This document shows, one piece after another, positions 46,245-59,300 of a stretch of 64,000 nucleotides of DNA. Numbering within the stretch: the first letter of the stretch is position 1; every line of letters begins with the position of its first letter. The notes beneath the pieces were generated by a model. It was given only the letters and a program-made list of their open reading frames with translations, was not told where the DNA came from and did no database searches. Source of the DNA: Apostichopus japonicus (Eukaryota; Echinodermata; Holothuroidea; Aspidochirotida; Stichopodidae). The translations under genes and the position numbers were made by a program. The stretch spans positions 6,870,501 through 6,934,500 of the forward strand of contig NC_092573.1 of NCBI RefSeq assembly GCF_037975245.1, written 5' to 3'.

Positions 46245-49208
46245 GTAAGTTAAATTTAAATCACAGCTTTCGTGTTTTATTCTTCTCTTTGCTTTCAATA
46301 ATTTTCCAAGTTCTGGAAATTCCATCACTGTATATGTTAAGAGAATGTTTATAGTACTAACAGGTGAAAGATAAATAATTGTGATAATTACACCTCTACG
46401 ATTCTACCTTTTTTAAAGTTTTTTTTCCAATCCTCTCACTTAGCCAGCAGCCTCAAAATTCGTAAAATATAAGATATCTTACAACATTAAAAGTTATACT
46501 CACATCAGGACATATAGGCGCTGAGGCCGGTGTCACGCGGTCGGCATTCAAGTGATTTAACTTCAAAATTCTGAGTCCCAGTGCTCCTTCGTTCCACAAA
46601 CATGGGTTTAAGAAAAACTTTGGATGAGGAAAACTTTTTAGTAAGAATGGGGACAGGAAGGAGGTACCGTAAAGTCATTGGAGGTTCGCATAGACTTTGG
46701 ATGTTCAAAAATTCTCTTTGAATTCAAATTCAAATTTAAATTCGTTCTGTGTTTATTCGATAATGTAACTAGGTTTTTTACAATGTAGCTTCAGGCAGCC
46801 CCCCCCCCCCCTGCATCCTGTCAGGTCTGCCCACCAGGACCTAGAAATACATGCAACAAAAATTGAACAGCCCAAGCCAGTGGTGCGGGCGTTCCACAGA
46901 ATAATTTGCTTTAGAGTGCTTGTGATGTCTCCAAATTATCTAATTGTAATTTATCTAAGAAAATGACTTTTCATCTCAAAATATTGATGTTTTATATCAA
47001 GCATTTGGTGTTTTTTCTTAAAAACTTTACGTTTTACGAGGAATCCCCCAATTTCTATGTTAACATTAGGGCGCTTTTTCGTCTAAGTTGGATTTTCACT
47101 TATGGTAATGAAGATTTATAGAAAAAGACGAGATGTTTAATTCGGAATTGTTCACGCCAAACTCAAACTTTTATCTCCAAAATATGATATTTTTCTATAA
47201 AATGGCGAAGTTTTAACTTTAAGGTTTTGTCGCATTTCTCTTAAAATTTTGAAGTTGTATTTCACATGTTTCTACATTTTATCTCAAAAATTTACATGTT
47301 TATTAGTGACATGATGCAAATTGAAATTTCGATGGATTATGAGAATAAAACGGACTACTGAATTGTTCATTGTATGATAGTGCAGTATTAACATCCATTT
47401 CGATCGAGCTGAAAGTATGTGTTATGGGATATTCGAGACTTTTTGTAGCGGCAATCAGAAATATTTTGTCAAGAAAAATTTGCCAGCACCCCCCCCCCCT
47501 AACCACTCACCCCTCTCCTCCTCCATCCGGACAGTTACATTCTCTGTTTTCAGATACTTTTCCAGTCCAGTGTACTGAGGATAATAACATCCAGGATGTC
47601 CGTCATGATAGGAGTCTACTTGGTCTTCAGATCCATCCTCCCAGGGTTCAACCAGTTCCTACAGAGTTTGGTATAATGTCATGTTTGTTCAATGTTCATC
47701 TTCTGGAAGGATACCTAAATCATTGAAAGTTTTTTCTTACCAGAATTGTAGTAGGCTACATTGGTATATCATAATCCAAGAAATTAGAAACTTCACTACG
47801 GGTGTAGTTATATATTCTTCCTTTCTTTGTCAAGACATTGGCGTCAATAAAGTGAGATTACAAGAAATATTAAGCTGTTAAGGCAAACTTACCGAGTAGA
47901 ATCACGTAAGGATGAAGAGCCATGACATATCTTACGTACTGCACGAGAAAGTACCAGGAACCGTCGCTATAGTTACTACGTACTATTATAATGCACTTTC
48001 ATACTGAACAGCCAGTTGGTATAGGTTTCCAATGCTTGACCACTCTATTGTCCTATATATATTGAACAGTATTTGAACTTGAAATACAAGCGAGGTGGTC
48101 ATAGTGCTCACACCGTCCATGCGATTGCTTTGAGCGGGATATGAAAGTACATCAATACCAAATATTGTCCCAGCTGAGTGATATTGAATGCTAGTCTTAA
48201 TAAATACATCACATCAGACAACTGGTCGCTCATCCTTCTCTATTTGATACATTTAACTTATTTTACTTAAAAAAATGGAAGTTCACCAGGCATATTTGGT
48301 CTCTTCGTGATAATTTCTGTTTAAATCCATATCTGGGTCGAAGTTCTGGTTGTCAAGATTTGGTCTCAATTGATATTCAGAATTTTCCATGGTCAGAACT
48401 CAGCCGGCAGCAGGAAAATTTCTGGTTTTGATAGCCCCCTAGATCACAGGAAATGGCACTTCTCAGGTTTGAATATGACAAACCAGATGTACACTTTTGC
48501 CTGAGAACCAAGTTTTTCCCCAAAGTTTTTTTTTTTCCATCCATAACCTTTTTCAAGATTGTCACCAGTCACACATCATGTTCGACCTCATTGCATCTCC
48601 TGTTGAGATTGCTTTTGTAGCTAATACTACGTAACGGCCCACAATAAACGTCAGCCCGACTTTTCAAGGTTTTAAGCCCATTATTTGTTCAGAAGTTGAA
48701 TAATAAATTTACTTCTAAACATGTACCCAGTATGTTGAACAAAATTCATCTATGGACAACCAATATAGTCAGTATGATGAAGAATGTTGGTCAGGGAATT
48801 TTCGAAAATTCAGACACAGTTAATTTATTGGTGTACAAATATTAAAACCACTTATAACGTCTACGATAAAACTTCGATATCATAAAAAAAAATACAAAAA
48901 TATGCTCGAGTGGGGCGGTCTCCTCCTTTGCCCGCCCCTTCCCCCCCCCCCCAACTTGGCTACGCGCCTGCGGTTAGAAATCTTGTAAGAAACAGGCCAA
49001 ATGGAAACCCAGTGAACCCATATCGATGTGGATCATATATATGACTGTACGTACTTACACTGATACACAAGAGATGTACAGACAAATCATGAGTGACAAC
49101 ATGCTATACGGTCGCAGGTCACAGAAACGACTACGAAGAGTCATTTACCTCATGCAGCATGTGCTGGATGAAGTTTTAGCCACCGCCAAAAATGATTTGG
49201 ATAAATAA
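46199..49208 (+). CDS. Small unrecognised protein, 99 residues, 3 exons, MGCC start
   Basis: Exons 46199-46244, 47554-47670 and 49072-49208 join in phase 1 at both introns. Exon 1 encodes MGCCFFGPCNPFPPA behind a TATA box with a very short 5'UTR. Exon 2 adds a stretch with PRVQPVPTEF. Exon 3 gives MYRQIMSDNMLYGRRSQKRL and a likely amphipathic helix (RRVIYLMQHVLDEVLATAKN), then DLDK and TAA. Gly2 with Cys3 and Cys4 could be lipid-modified, but the usual Ser6 of a myristoylation site is absent. There is no signal peptide. I do not recognise the family. Donor 1 (GTAAGT) and acceptor 2 (TTTTCAG) are good; donor 2 (GTATAA) and acceptor 3 (ACACAAG) are weak, so the last join is the least sure part. 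Confidence 0.55.
47554..47670 (+). CDS. Small gene, coding exon 2
   Basis: The split Asp16, residues 17-54, and one base of codon 55. The acceptor TTCTCTGTTTTCAG is strong. The frame is open only as expected for a coding exon, with mixed polar residues and no low-complexity bias. Confidence 0.55.
49072..49208 (+). CDS. Small gene, coding exon 3 (C-terminus)
   Basis: The split Glu55, residues 56-99 and the TAA stop. A basic patch (GRRSQKRLRR) is followed by a probable helix. The acceptor has a poor pyrimidine tract. Confidence 0.5.
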
Positions 49209-52200
49209 TCTCACGCACTTATTTTCAATTTATAACCACAAAAATGCTATGCCGCCAAATATTGGGGGGGGGGGATATTAGATACTATATCGCCCTAAAA
49301 TATTGGGGGGCATGCCCCCCCGTCCCCCACATGATCGCCGCCCATGCTAGTCCGAGTACTGTTTTAAGAATCCGAGTACCGAAATCGAGTACTTTTTGCA
49401 TCCGGGTACTTTTTCGAGTTCCATAGACAAAAGCCGTTATGTTCATGTACAAAATCGTTATTGTAAGCAAACGAATATTAATAACCCGACATCGTTGTCT
49501 TTGATTTGTTATAGATGAGTTAAGTCCACCAATTTCTACTGACCGTTGTTCATCTGAAAATGGACGCTTGGTCACCCATCCCACCGACAACCATTGCATC
49601 AATTAAAGTGGATATTAGATTTTCTGAAATTTACTCAACGTAATGAACCTGATGGAGGACGACATCACGTTAACAACATGTTGCAATTTTTCTTTCCTTT
49701 TTTTTTTTTGTGATACTGTTCATGAGGGTGACGTCATCTTGCCTTGTTTCCGTTATAGTATTTTTAATGTATTGTTGTAAAAGTGCGCGTTGTTCTGTAA
49801 TATATTTCCCATCTGTGTGTGCACAGACTGCAGTGTTTACATTTATTTCTTTTCAGTACAAAGACTATACCCATGCATCATGCATTTATGATGCCTATAT
49901 GAGCCATGAACAGCAGTGGCACTTCAAAACAAAGTCAGTTTGTCTTATTTATAACAGAGCCCCCCCCCCCACGTCCCCGCTTCAAGTGAAGGGCCTCTCT
50001 AACCCACATGCGAGTTTCTTAAGTAGTCCAAACAGAATGGATGCCTAGGAACAAGTTCTATAATCTATTTCTACAAACTTATATTGTTGTTATTGATTAC
50101 AAATTTGAAACTGTTTTGTTATTTACGGTGGTGTTTGCAAGCTATAGTCCATTTAGAGACCCTGGCGAGATATGAGTCACTGAGAGTCCAAAGTCACTGC
50201 TTACAATGGTTTGAACTTTTTCAAATTTCCTCCAAAACAGCGATTTTTAGATAATTTTAATGTTCTGAAATCTTGTCATAATTGTAATATTGTAAGTTTT
50301 TGCTTTTGCTTTGTATAATAAGATATTTTTCTTCAAATTCTGTGGTAATCAACATAGTTTGTATGTATGTATGTATGTATGTATGTATATTAGATCCTCC
50401 TGCAAGCAGGAACTCGCGAAGAAGCCGCTTATCAAAGCCGCAAGCTGACCGAAGTCAGTCTCTTTCATTCATATTTTACGTCCATAATTATGAATTGTTA
50501 ATTGTCAACAACTCTGTAACTGGACGACATACATTAATCTGGGAGTGACTCGAACCGGGGACCTTATGATTGGAAGGCATCGGCGTTAACCACTGAGCTA
50601 AACACTCCGTGTTGTGACATTTCAAGGTCATCACAAGGTTTGTTGTAACATTTCAAGGTCATCATTCAGTACATATTTTCTACAAACGTTTAAGTTAACT
50701 AAATTAATATCCTGGTACATGACTGGTTCAGACAATTATGGATTTCCCGAGAAGAAAAGTCTGGGTCAGAATAAACTGCTTTAAGTTGGAAAATGAGTGA
50801 CCATTATTTACTAAACTATTTAGTGAAAATGCAGATTACCAGTCTAAGTTTTTATCTCAAGTAAACTGCCTTGACAGTCTTAACTGAAATATGTAGGCTA
50901 TATTATAGTTCTAACATTACATTTTCGTTTACTGTATATAAGCCAAATATGCAGCTGAAATATAGACAACGGTGATGATCAATGGTGTCTGCTATGTTTT
51001 TTGTACTCCTGAGTCCTTAATTTTTCTTGTAATGTGAATTTGTGATATTTCTACTAACAATGATCAAGTAGGTCTCAGGAAAGAGAGATCCACAGCACAA
51101 AGAAATGTAGACATATGGACTTGAGACGTCGAGATATTGGCTGCTATTTGTACCCGAATGTAACTGAACCTACGCTTCCGTACAAAAGAGAGTGGTCGAA
51201 GAAATTGAGAGGAAAAATAATCGTTAGAATAATCCATTGTGTAGATCAGTGTTGTGAACCCTAACTGACACACAATCACACAAACAAAACTTCATGCAAG
51301 ATCTCCAGCATACATGACAGACGTGATGTACTGTGCAAAGTCATGTGTGCACTGTACGTCAATTGAGCACATAGCAAAGTAAAGAAGACTGACAAAACCA
51401 TCTATTTCAAGTTACGACATGGCACGATAAAGGGAATTCTATTCGATGCCGTAAGTTACCACGGATTGAGGAAAACTTGGATATAGTTCAGGATGTAGTC
51501 AGTTTGATATTTTATTAAGTATCGTATTAAACCGGTGTTATGTCTGGTATTGTTACTGTATTAACTTGCTGTTGGTAAAATTTTGCGATATGTCTATTTT
51601 TGCATGTGGCCTACTTCCACGAAATTTGGTAAGCCTTCTGGTAGAGATCATCAATTACTACGAATATATCATTGCTTATGATCTCGTGCGTCGTTCAAAG
51701 TGATTTAGACATTGACCCGTGGCTTACTCTGTATATAACTGCCGTTCAGAAGCACTGTGCGGAAGTCGAAAAGTCGGTTGCAGAAATGCCAGTGGCAGTG
51801 GGCTAGGCCCATCAATTTCTATGGCTAGGCCTGACTTGGTACACTAACTACATTACTACTAGCACTACTACCAGGTTAGGCCTAGGTTAATTAGACCTTA
51901 AATGTTTGTATGTTAGAACTGAACGTTAGAGCGTTTTGAATGAGTGGATTAATTTCTAAGTTCTGTGTGCCTTCAAAAACTGTTAATGGATCTTTAGAAT
52001 GTCTGTAGATGATATCTTAAGAATTACATCATGATTTGACTTGGGTTTTTTGTTAAGCATGTTTTCCTAGGTTTAGCCTAATAATTTGGACTGTGGCTCC
52101 CTCCTGATTATTTTTGATATAGATAGTGCGGTGGGTCCATTATGAAACACATAAGACTTTGAACTGGCAAATTTTTTCCATTGTTGATTAAATTTCTCAG

Positions 52201-53388
52201 CTTTCTACATATCTAACTCAATATGTTACCAACATGCAAATATACATTTTTCGTAGTTTGACAAAATTTCAACGAAACCTACAAAGTTCAGTTGCAGTAT
52301 TATAAAGGAAAATGGCGCCATACTAGGACCTAGTATGATGTACCAGTTTCTGAAAAAGAGCTATATTCCTCTGGGAATTCACTTGGATGATCTAAAATGA
52401 ATAAAACTATCCTTTATTTCAATGCAAATATAAAAAGAACAATAAGAAAGTTCCAGAAAGAATAATTTGGGGATATTTCTTTCACTCTTTACATTAGACA
52501 CAAACAAATAACATTGCAGCAGATTCAGTAAGCTAACACAACACAAGATGCTTTTCAACTTTATGTAATATGGTCTTAGCTTCACTTTCGTGAATGTTGG
52601 GACATTTGCTAGCAAGTTTCAAGTTTGGTTTACTTCCATTGCTTTGGTGATATCATGATATTTCCAAAAGTGTGTCATTATAGGTCCCTTGTCATAATAG
52701 ATCCCTTGACTATATATACAAATCTAAGCACATTGGTCCTTAAATATGAGCTGTGGTAAATATTTCACAACATTGAGATGCCTACCATCAGAAGATAGAG
52801 TGTTTCAGTTGAAACTAATAGTCACATTGAATTTCCAGTCGATGAAGGAAATATTTCAGAGCTTTAAAAATTAAGCAGTTAACTTTTCGCCATGCTTTGT
52901 TTTCGCTTCATGAAATTTGGTTTGCCACTGTAGTAGCCTAACTTGTGTAGAGACCATAGACTCAGCCATAGTGGGATTTTACATTCCATTATATTGGTGA
53001 TGGAATGAATAGTGAATACCACAACATATGTTGTATATACTGTATATGTTGAATACTGGTGGGAAATGTGACATTTGTATTGGGCAACCTCCACAATACT
53101 TACTATGAAGGTTGTTAGTCTGGGTTTGTCATTGTATAAAATCTGCATTTAGTAGTGCTCATTCAGAGACAAGTTAGTTAAGCACAGCAGCAGTATCATA
53201 TGATCTCAAGTTGCTAAAATACTTGGTGGACGCTCTAAAGCGAATGCAATAACTTCTTCAGGCTCTTCTCCACGAAAATTAAACTTCATTCCCAACTTTT
53301 TTGACTACGATTTAAACGTTGAAGAACTGTTTTGAGAATTGAATGTCTTGCTTCAACTTTTTCCTTCCATTTTTTCTTTATCCTTCAG
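49209..53388. other. Intergenic and HERC1 upstream region
   Basis: Holds a SINE at 50384-50608 and G/C-run fragments at 49255-49330, but no coding exon that I can support. A TATA-like CTGTATATAAC with a following GCGGAAGTC lies at about 51728-51776, and a non-coding HERC1 first exon could be near there. Confidence 0.45.
50384..50608 (-). repeat. tRNA-derived SINE, second family
   Basis: On the minus strand the head reads TAGCTCAGTGGTTAACGCC (A-box) and CCCCGGTTCGAGTCACTCCC (B-box). It is followed by a body and the tail CTTCGCGAGTTCCTGCTTGC, ending in a CATA run. The tail alone recurs at 8741-8818. Confidence 0.8.
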
Positions 53389-53408
53389 TAATGCTGTCTT
53401 GAAGAGAG

Positions 53409-54356
53409 ATGGACAACAACAAATTGGGTGACAACTATCCACTTAAGTTAAAGTGGATGGACCACCTGAGTGCATCATGGGTCACAGAGGATTGGAGTAA
53501 GGTAGCTTGTCGTGATGGCGTTCTCGAACTCTTTGAGAGACTGGTGTCCAACAAAGAAGTAGTCACCGCCCCTCGTCAGGCACTAGCACTACAAACCTCC
53601 CAACTTCCGGATTATGAGAGGGATGCACCAACATTTGAAGAGCAAGATATTTTCCTCGGGAGTCTTCTGAGTTCCCAGCTGAACCTTGCGAGGATGGTCT
53701 TTTCAGACTCCCCATTCTCGTCTACCTTGCAGAAACGCCTGACTGTACTTAAGAGACTATTCTATGCCATCTCTAACAAGTTTCATGACAAAGAAAAAGT
53801 CAAACAGCAGCAAAAACTACAACAAGCCCAATCGCAAAATGTCGAGGAGAAGACAAGTTTACAGAAACTGAACTTTGGAACGGATGCTCTAATCGAGATG
53901 GGTGTTCGGACCGGCTTGAGTCTGCTGTTTGCCCTTCTTCGCCAGCACTGGAGCCAGCCGCCCACTCCGGGGAATGTACACCTGTGTAACGATGTCCTCC
54001 AAACTGCCCTGACTGTTCTCTCTTCTCTACCACCTCTCTCACTCGCAAATGAGAACAAAATTCCTCCTCTGGGCAACGAATGTCTCAAGCAAGTCACAGA
54101 GTTTTTGAAGTGTGCCACCATTCCTAGCTTTGGAGCAGACCTGATCGGTAAAAGGTTAGCATCGGAACTGGTATTAAGCCTCGCCGTCCAACGGGGATCC
54201 CTGCAGCAGCTTCTGGATTGGATCGAGATGGCTCTGAGCTCCTGCTCGGCAGTACCCTTCGATGCAGAAGATGGGTTTGGAGATCCATCAACTCGGGATG
54301 GTTTCATAAGATACGAGGCTTTTCATGATGTCTTGCAGCAGATGAGACGTGTTTCT
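53409..54356 (+). CDS. HERC1: HERC1 coding exon 1
   Basis: Residues 1-316, starting MDNNKLGDNYPLKLKWMDHL. The exon probably begins at 53389 after TTTATCCTTCAG, so an upstream non-coding exon exists. The large size (948 coding bases) contrasts with the other exons here. The donor is TCT/GTAAGT. Confidence 0.95.
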
Positions 54357-56289
54357 GTAAGTTTAAGTCAGGACATAAAAACATGATGATATGTCCAGTG
54401 CAAATAACCCAAGTCCAAAAAATTGGTAATTCTTGCTTTCCAAGCCGATGGCATCAACATTCATGAGATACAGTACCAATATCTTTGGCTTAATTTTCAT
54501 CAAAGGTCGTACTTAAAATCTGCATTAATGGACGTTCGATTCATATTTGTGAGTCCTCCCCTGGCTTTGATCAAGTATTTGAATTGCAGCATTGGCATTT
54601 CAAAGCTTGTATTCAATACAGACCATGAAAAGTGGAATTAAAAAGCTGATGATAGAGGGTTGTAAAGATTTAATTCCATACCTCAAGAGCTAAACATCCA
54701 GCAGTATTTTGAAAATGAGCTGCACACTGGATCAAATCATGCAGCGTAATCTTTTTACTGATATTTGTTCTTCTCTCCTTAGAGCACCAACATGGATAGA
54801 AGGTCTAGCATGACTGAGTTACAGAATATTGGGGGCTACTGCCCTTTGTATCAGGGAGCAGTTTATCTTTTAGAAGAGGTTAGTGATATATTGAACTGTA
54901 TATATTGAACTGTACATTTTTTTTGTATCACCATATCTTTAATGTATTTTTCTATTGTATTATAGGATTTATGGTGTATACCTTTTAGGCGATATTTCTC
55001 TACTATTTGCTTTTGAATGTTTCCTGTTTTTAAATGTTTCCTGTATATTAATTGTTTTAATTCCTGTGAGGGCTTCGAGCAGCGTTGCTGATAAACGCCC
55101 TATATAAGTACTATTTTCTTTTTTATTATATATTAATGCTGTAATAATCTGTCATTGTCCAAAAAGTATACACAAGGGTTTAATTATCAGTTAATGTTTT
55201 TTTGTTGTTGTTGCTCATTTTGATATAGATTGTGAAATTGGCATCTGATTACACCAGGACTTGCATATCCCCTGATGAAAAAAGACCAAACACTTCCGTG
55301 GTCTCCGAGAACAGTGATGTCTATGTATGGGGCAGTAACAGTAGCCACCAGCTTGCAGAAGGAAGTCAGGAGAGGCTCTTGCAGCCAAAACTGACCATGG
55401 CATTTGCCAACAGCCAACAGGTAATAAAACATCAATGTACTCGTATTCTTCCATACATTATAAACAAAACCTATATTATCCATTGAGCATGGGCTAGTGT
55501 TCCCTGTCATGAGATATTAGCAATGTAGCGAAAGCTTACCGTGAAATTTGCCAACAGACAGCAGGGATAAACGCAATTTATCTGTATTAACTGTTCATTT
55601 AACATTGTAAACAAAACTAGGATGTCTGTAGAGCATTCACTGATGACAGGAGGACAGAAAAGAGCCAAGGACGGATTGATATTCTTGACACTCAATTTGA
55701 AAACAAGTGATTACATTCCACTCATTGAATATAAAGATCAGGCTCCTTTTAGTAAGTTGATGTAATTTAATTTTTTTTTTAGAAACTTTGAAATAACCAG
55801 ACTTAGATATTTATTTGCAAACAGAAGTCAGATTTATTACTTGATGTGAGAGGTATATTAGAAATCTTTTGTTGGGAGCGACTTCTGCGAAAGTATTCGC
55901 CATCTTCAAATATTCTTCTTTTGATCTGCATATCATTTTTGAGAACAGGCATTCTTTATTATCAATTATTTCATTGTATAGAAATTTTGGCAAGAAGCCA
56001 AATTCTAAATATATCGCAGGAAGATACAGATTTTGCAAAGGATTTGTTCACCCCATTGTACACAAAAGAATAAATGTAAACAACCACGATGTTGTTTTGC
56101 ATAACATTTCAGGTCGAGGCTGGCCAGTATTGTACCTTCATGATTGGGCCAGATGGCACGGTAAGAGCTTGTGGCAAAGGAAGCTATGGAAGACTTGGAC
56201 TTGGAGATTCCAATAACCAGACCCAACTCAAGAAGCTCAATTTGGAGAATCATGTGGTTACCAAAGTGTCATCATCCAAGGTAAAATAT

Positions 56290-56321
<32 letters not shown>

Positions 56322-59300
56322 AACAATGACCACGTGCACTGACAGCTTGACAAAATATGCTTTGAGAATATGCCAAGAACTTATTAGTGTAAACACAAGC
56401 AGCTAAGTAAGTTTGGCATTGGGGGAATGTAGTTAATTGTTATTGTTAATTGTTAATGTTAACCTACAGCTAGTTAACCTCTGTCTCCTCTTTAGCTTTG
56501 TAGTGTGTGATAAGGGACTTGTAGTGAGTAGTTCAACTTGTTTTACATTGTAAGATGTTAGCCAGTGCAAGGCGAAAGAGGATTGATGCGGATATGCTCA
56601 ATGCATGTGGAATGAATTAGTGTTGTGATCAAACCCCGCTAAACTGAGTATCAAACAGTCTTGTGTGTTTGACTCTTTATAAATGTCAGTGTTTAAGTGA
56701 ACAATGACAGTCCAGAATGTCTGTATTTGTGGTGAACTAACTCTAACCTTACATGATTTTTTTCCACAAATTTAAAATCCAAGAAAAGCCATAACCATCC
56801 CAAAAAGTGTTGGTACTTGTTAGAATCTAATGAATTGCCATATTTAAATAATTTTGTGACACAAAGGAGGCCTGCCACAAAGTGGGTGCAGATACGACCG
56901 ACTGGTAGAGTGATGATTATTATGTGGATGGGACTTAGGCAGGGGTTTGAGATTGACTCTTGTGTGATGGTGTTGTGAAGTCTGCAAGTAAGGAGATGAA
57001 AGCTGCTTATGTCCTATGGATAGCTTAAGGGGATTACAAAGCTGGGATTACTTAGACATGTAAAGACTTGCTAATAGGATTAAAGGATAGAGATAGAGAT
57101 GAGGAGAGGGGTTTACAGCAGTTGGAGTGTGGCTTATGTGAGGTGAGGAGCCAAGGTATTAGGAGAGACCAGTAAAGGAGAGAAGCGGAGGGAGTGTGTG
57201 AGGATAGCGGGGATAGTGTTGCAAGGTAGCAGAGGTTGTTGATGGAGAATTGATGTTAGATAATTGTGAAAGGAAGCAATGGCGTTTTGTGGAGTCTGGA
57301 AAATAAAGGAAGAAAAGCAACAAATGACACTGTCTTGAACTTATTACCCCAAACAACATAACAGATGGGCAGATGAGAGTTAGAAAGTATTCAGAAAATA
57401 TTGAGAAATATTTTCCCCTTCTCTTGCTAGGGGTCAGATGGCCATACACTTGCACTGACTGCTGAAGGACAAGTGTTCAGTTGGGGAGATGGTGATTATG
57501 GTAAGCTCGGCCACAGCAACACATCGACACAGAAGTATCCAAAACTAATCCAGAACGTATTGACTGGAAAGCTTGTGGTGTGTGTCTCAACAGGATACAG
57601 ACACAGCGCATGTGTGACTGATGAGGGCCAACTGTTCACTTGGGGAGAAGGGGATTATGGTAGACTAGGTAAGTAATGCCATTTGCAGGGAGGGTGTTGG
57701 CGGGGGGGTGGTCCTTTGTGACCTCTGCATACCTTCAAGAGTAGTATATTTTCATCTTATTTAGTATCGAGTATAGTTATGAAAGAAAGCCTGGAGCTGT
57801 ATCAACAAGTCGTGTTTAGCTCTCTTTTTTCATGTCTGGTGTCAGGTTTATAAGATTCTGATTTTTCATCTTGTCTAGTACATGTTGAGAGAATTTGTCG
57901 AGAATGGTCTGTACCAATGTTTGTAATATCAGTCACTTATGTTACTCTTCAAGTATGAGATGTCATTGTCATCTCATTTGACAAAAGAACACATTGAGCT
58001 AAGAATGTTTCATTTAGGCAAGAATGTTTCGATTTTAAAGTAAGGTAGCTCCTGCTGAGCCAGTGTCTAAGCTCACTTAGCCATGCGGTCCAAAATAACC
58101 TACTGCAGGGATGTTTCCTTGATAAAGACCCTAAGGCAGTGGTTCCCTAACTGGGGTGCATGAACCCCAAGGGGGTGAGTGAGTCCATCCCAGGGGGTTG
58201 GTGAGACGTTTCTGAAAGTTAAAACTAGAGAACTGTTCGTTGAACTAAAATCTAATATATAACTCCTTTCGCGTTCCATACGCATATGTTGCCATAGTAC
58301 CGTACCGTGCATGAGATAAATAACTGAATTATGAAACAGGCACAGGCCGCATGACTTTGGTAAAGTTGGTGTATGCATGACAGTAGGTCGTGAAGATAAG
58401 GAGCTGATATAATCTTGAAGTTTCCAAATAAACATTTTTTCATCTCTTGTTTTATTTTCCATTACATGATTACACTATGAACTTGATCTCTTATGAAGCT
58501 CTGTTATGCGTATTATAGTATAATAATGAGTCGGATCTTGTCTCGAAAAGTTGGGGGTACATGAACAACCCTGACATCCACAGGGGGTTCGTGGGGGGAT
58601 AAAGTTAGGGAAACCCTGCCCTAAGGTATCTCAGTTAGCAGAGTTTCAGTTGAATTTTCAGATGTTTATCAAGTAAGGAGGACACAATGTCGCCAAATGC
58701 CTACTTTTCTTTCACCATCCGACTGTCTTTCTGCTTTCTTAAAGGCCATGGTGATGGAAACAGCAGGAATGTCCCAACACTAGTGAAAGATGTTAGCTGT
58801 GTAGGGCAAGTGGTCTGTGGGAGCTCCCACACAATTGCAGTGTCTCAGGATGGTCGCACCGTGTGGTCTTTCGGAGGTGGAGATAACGGTAACGGTAGTC
58901 TGCTCAGAACTATTTTGATGAGGAGGAACATGCTGATGTTGAGAACCGGTTGTCTGTTTCATGTTAGCTAAGATTTATATTAGATAAATGACGTCATTGT
59001 GAAATAAGGAACATCATCATTAGTTATACAAACTGTAGTACGGTCTGGTCAATAGTGTCTTGAAAAATACTCACTGATCTCTGTTACTTATTCAAGGAAT
59101 ACAAAGGAAGTATTGTTCAATTTGATTATTTTAGTTATGTATCTCTAACATATCTAGTAGCCCAAGCTGTTTTTTCATGTCATCGATTTACCAGAACAAT
59201 ATTTTTTTGGAGCTGAAGACACATTGGGAGGTTTTCATAAAGCTTAATCTGAAAACTGCATTGCAGTGATTTTGAACTGCTGAGAAATGTCAGCTATTTT

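Noticed and set aside
50540-50608. tRNA gene on the minus strand
   Set aside because: The anticodon arm gives an eight-base loop, and the sequence continues into a SINE body and tail seen elsewhere.
53783-54307. 174-codon minus-strand frame
   Set aside because: It is antisense to conserved HERC1 exon 1 and has no recognisable domain.
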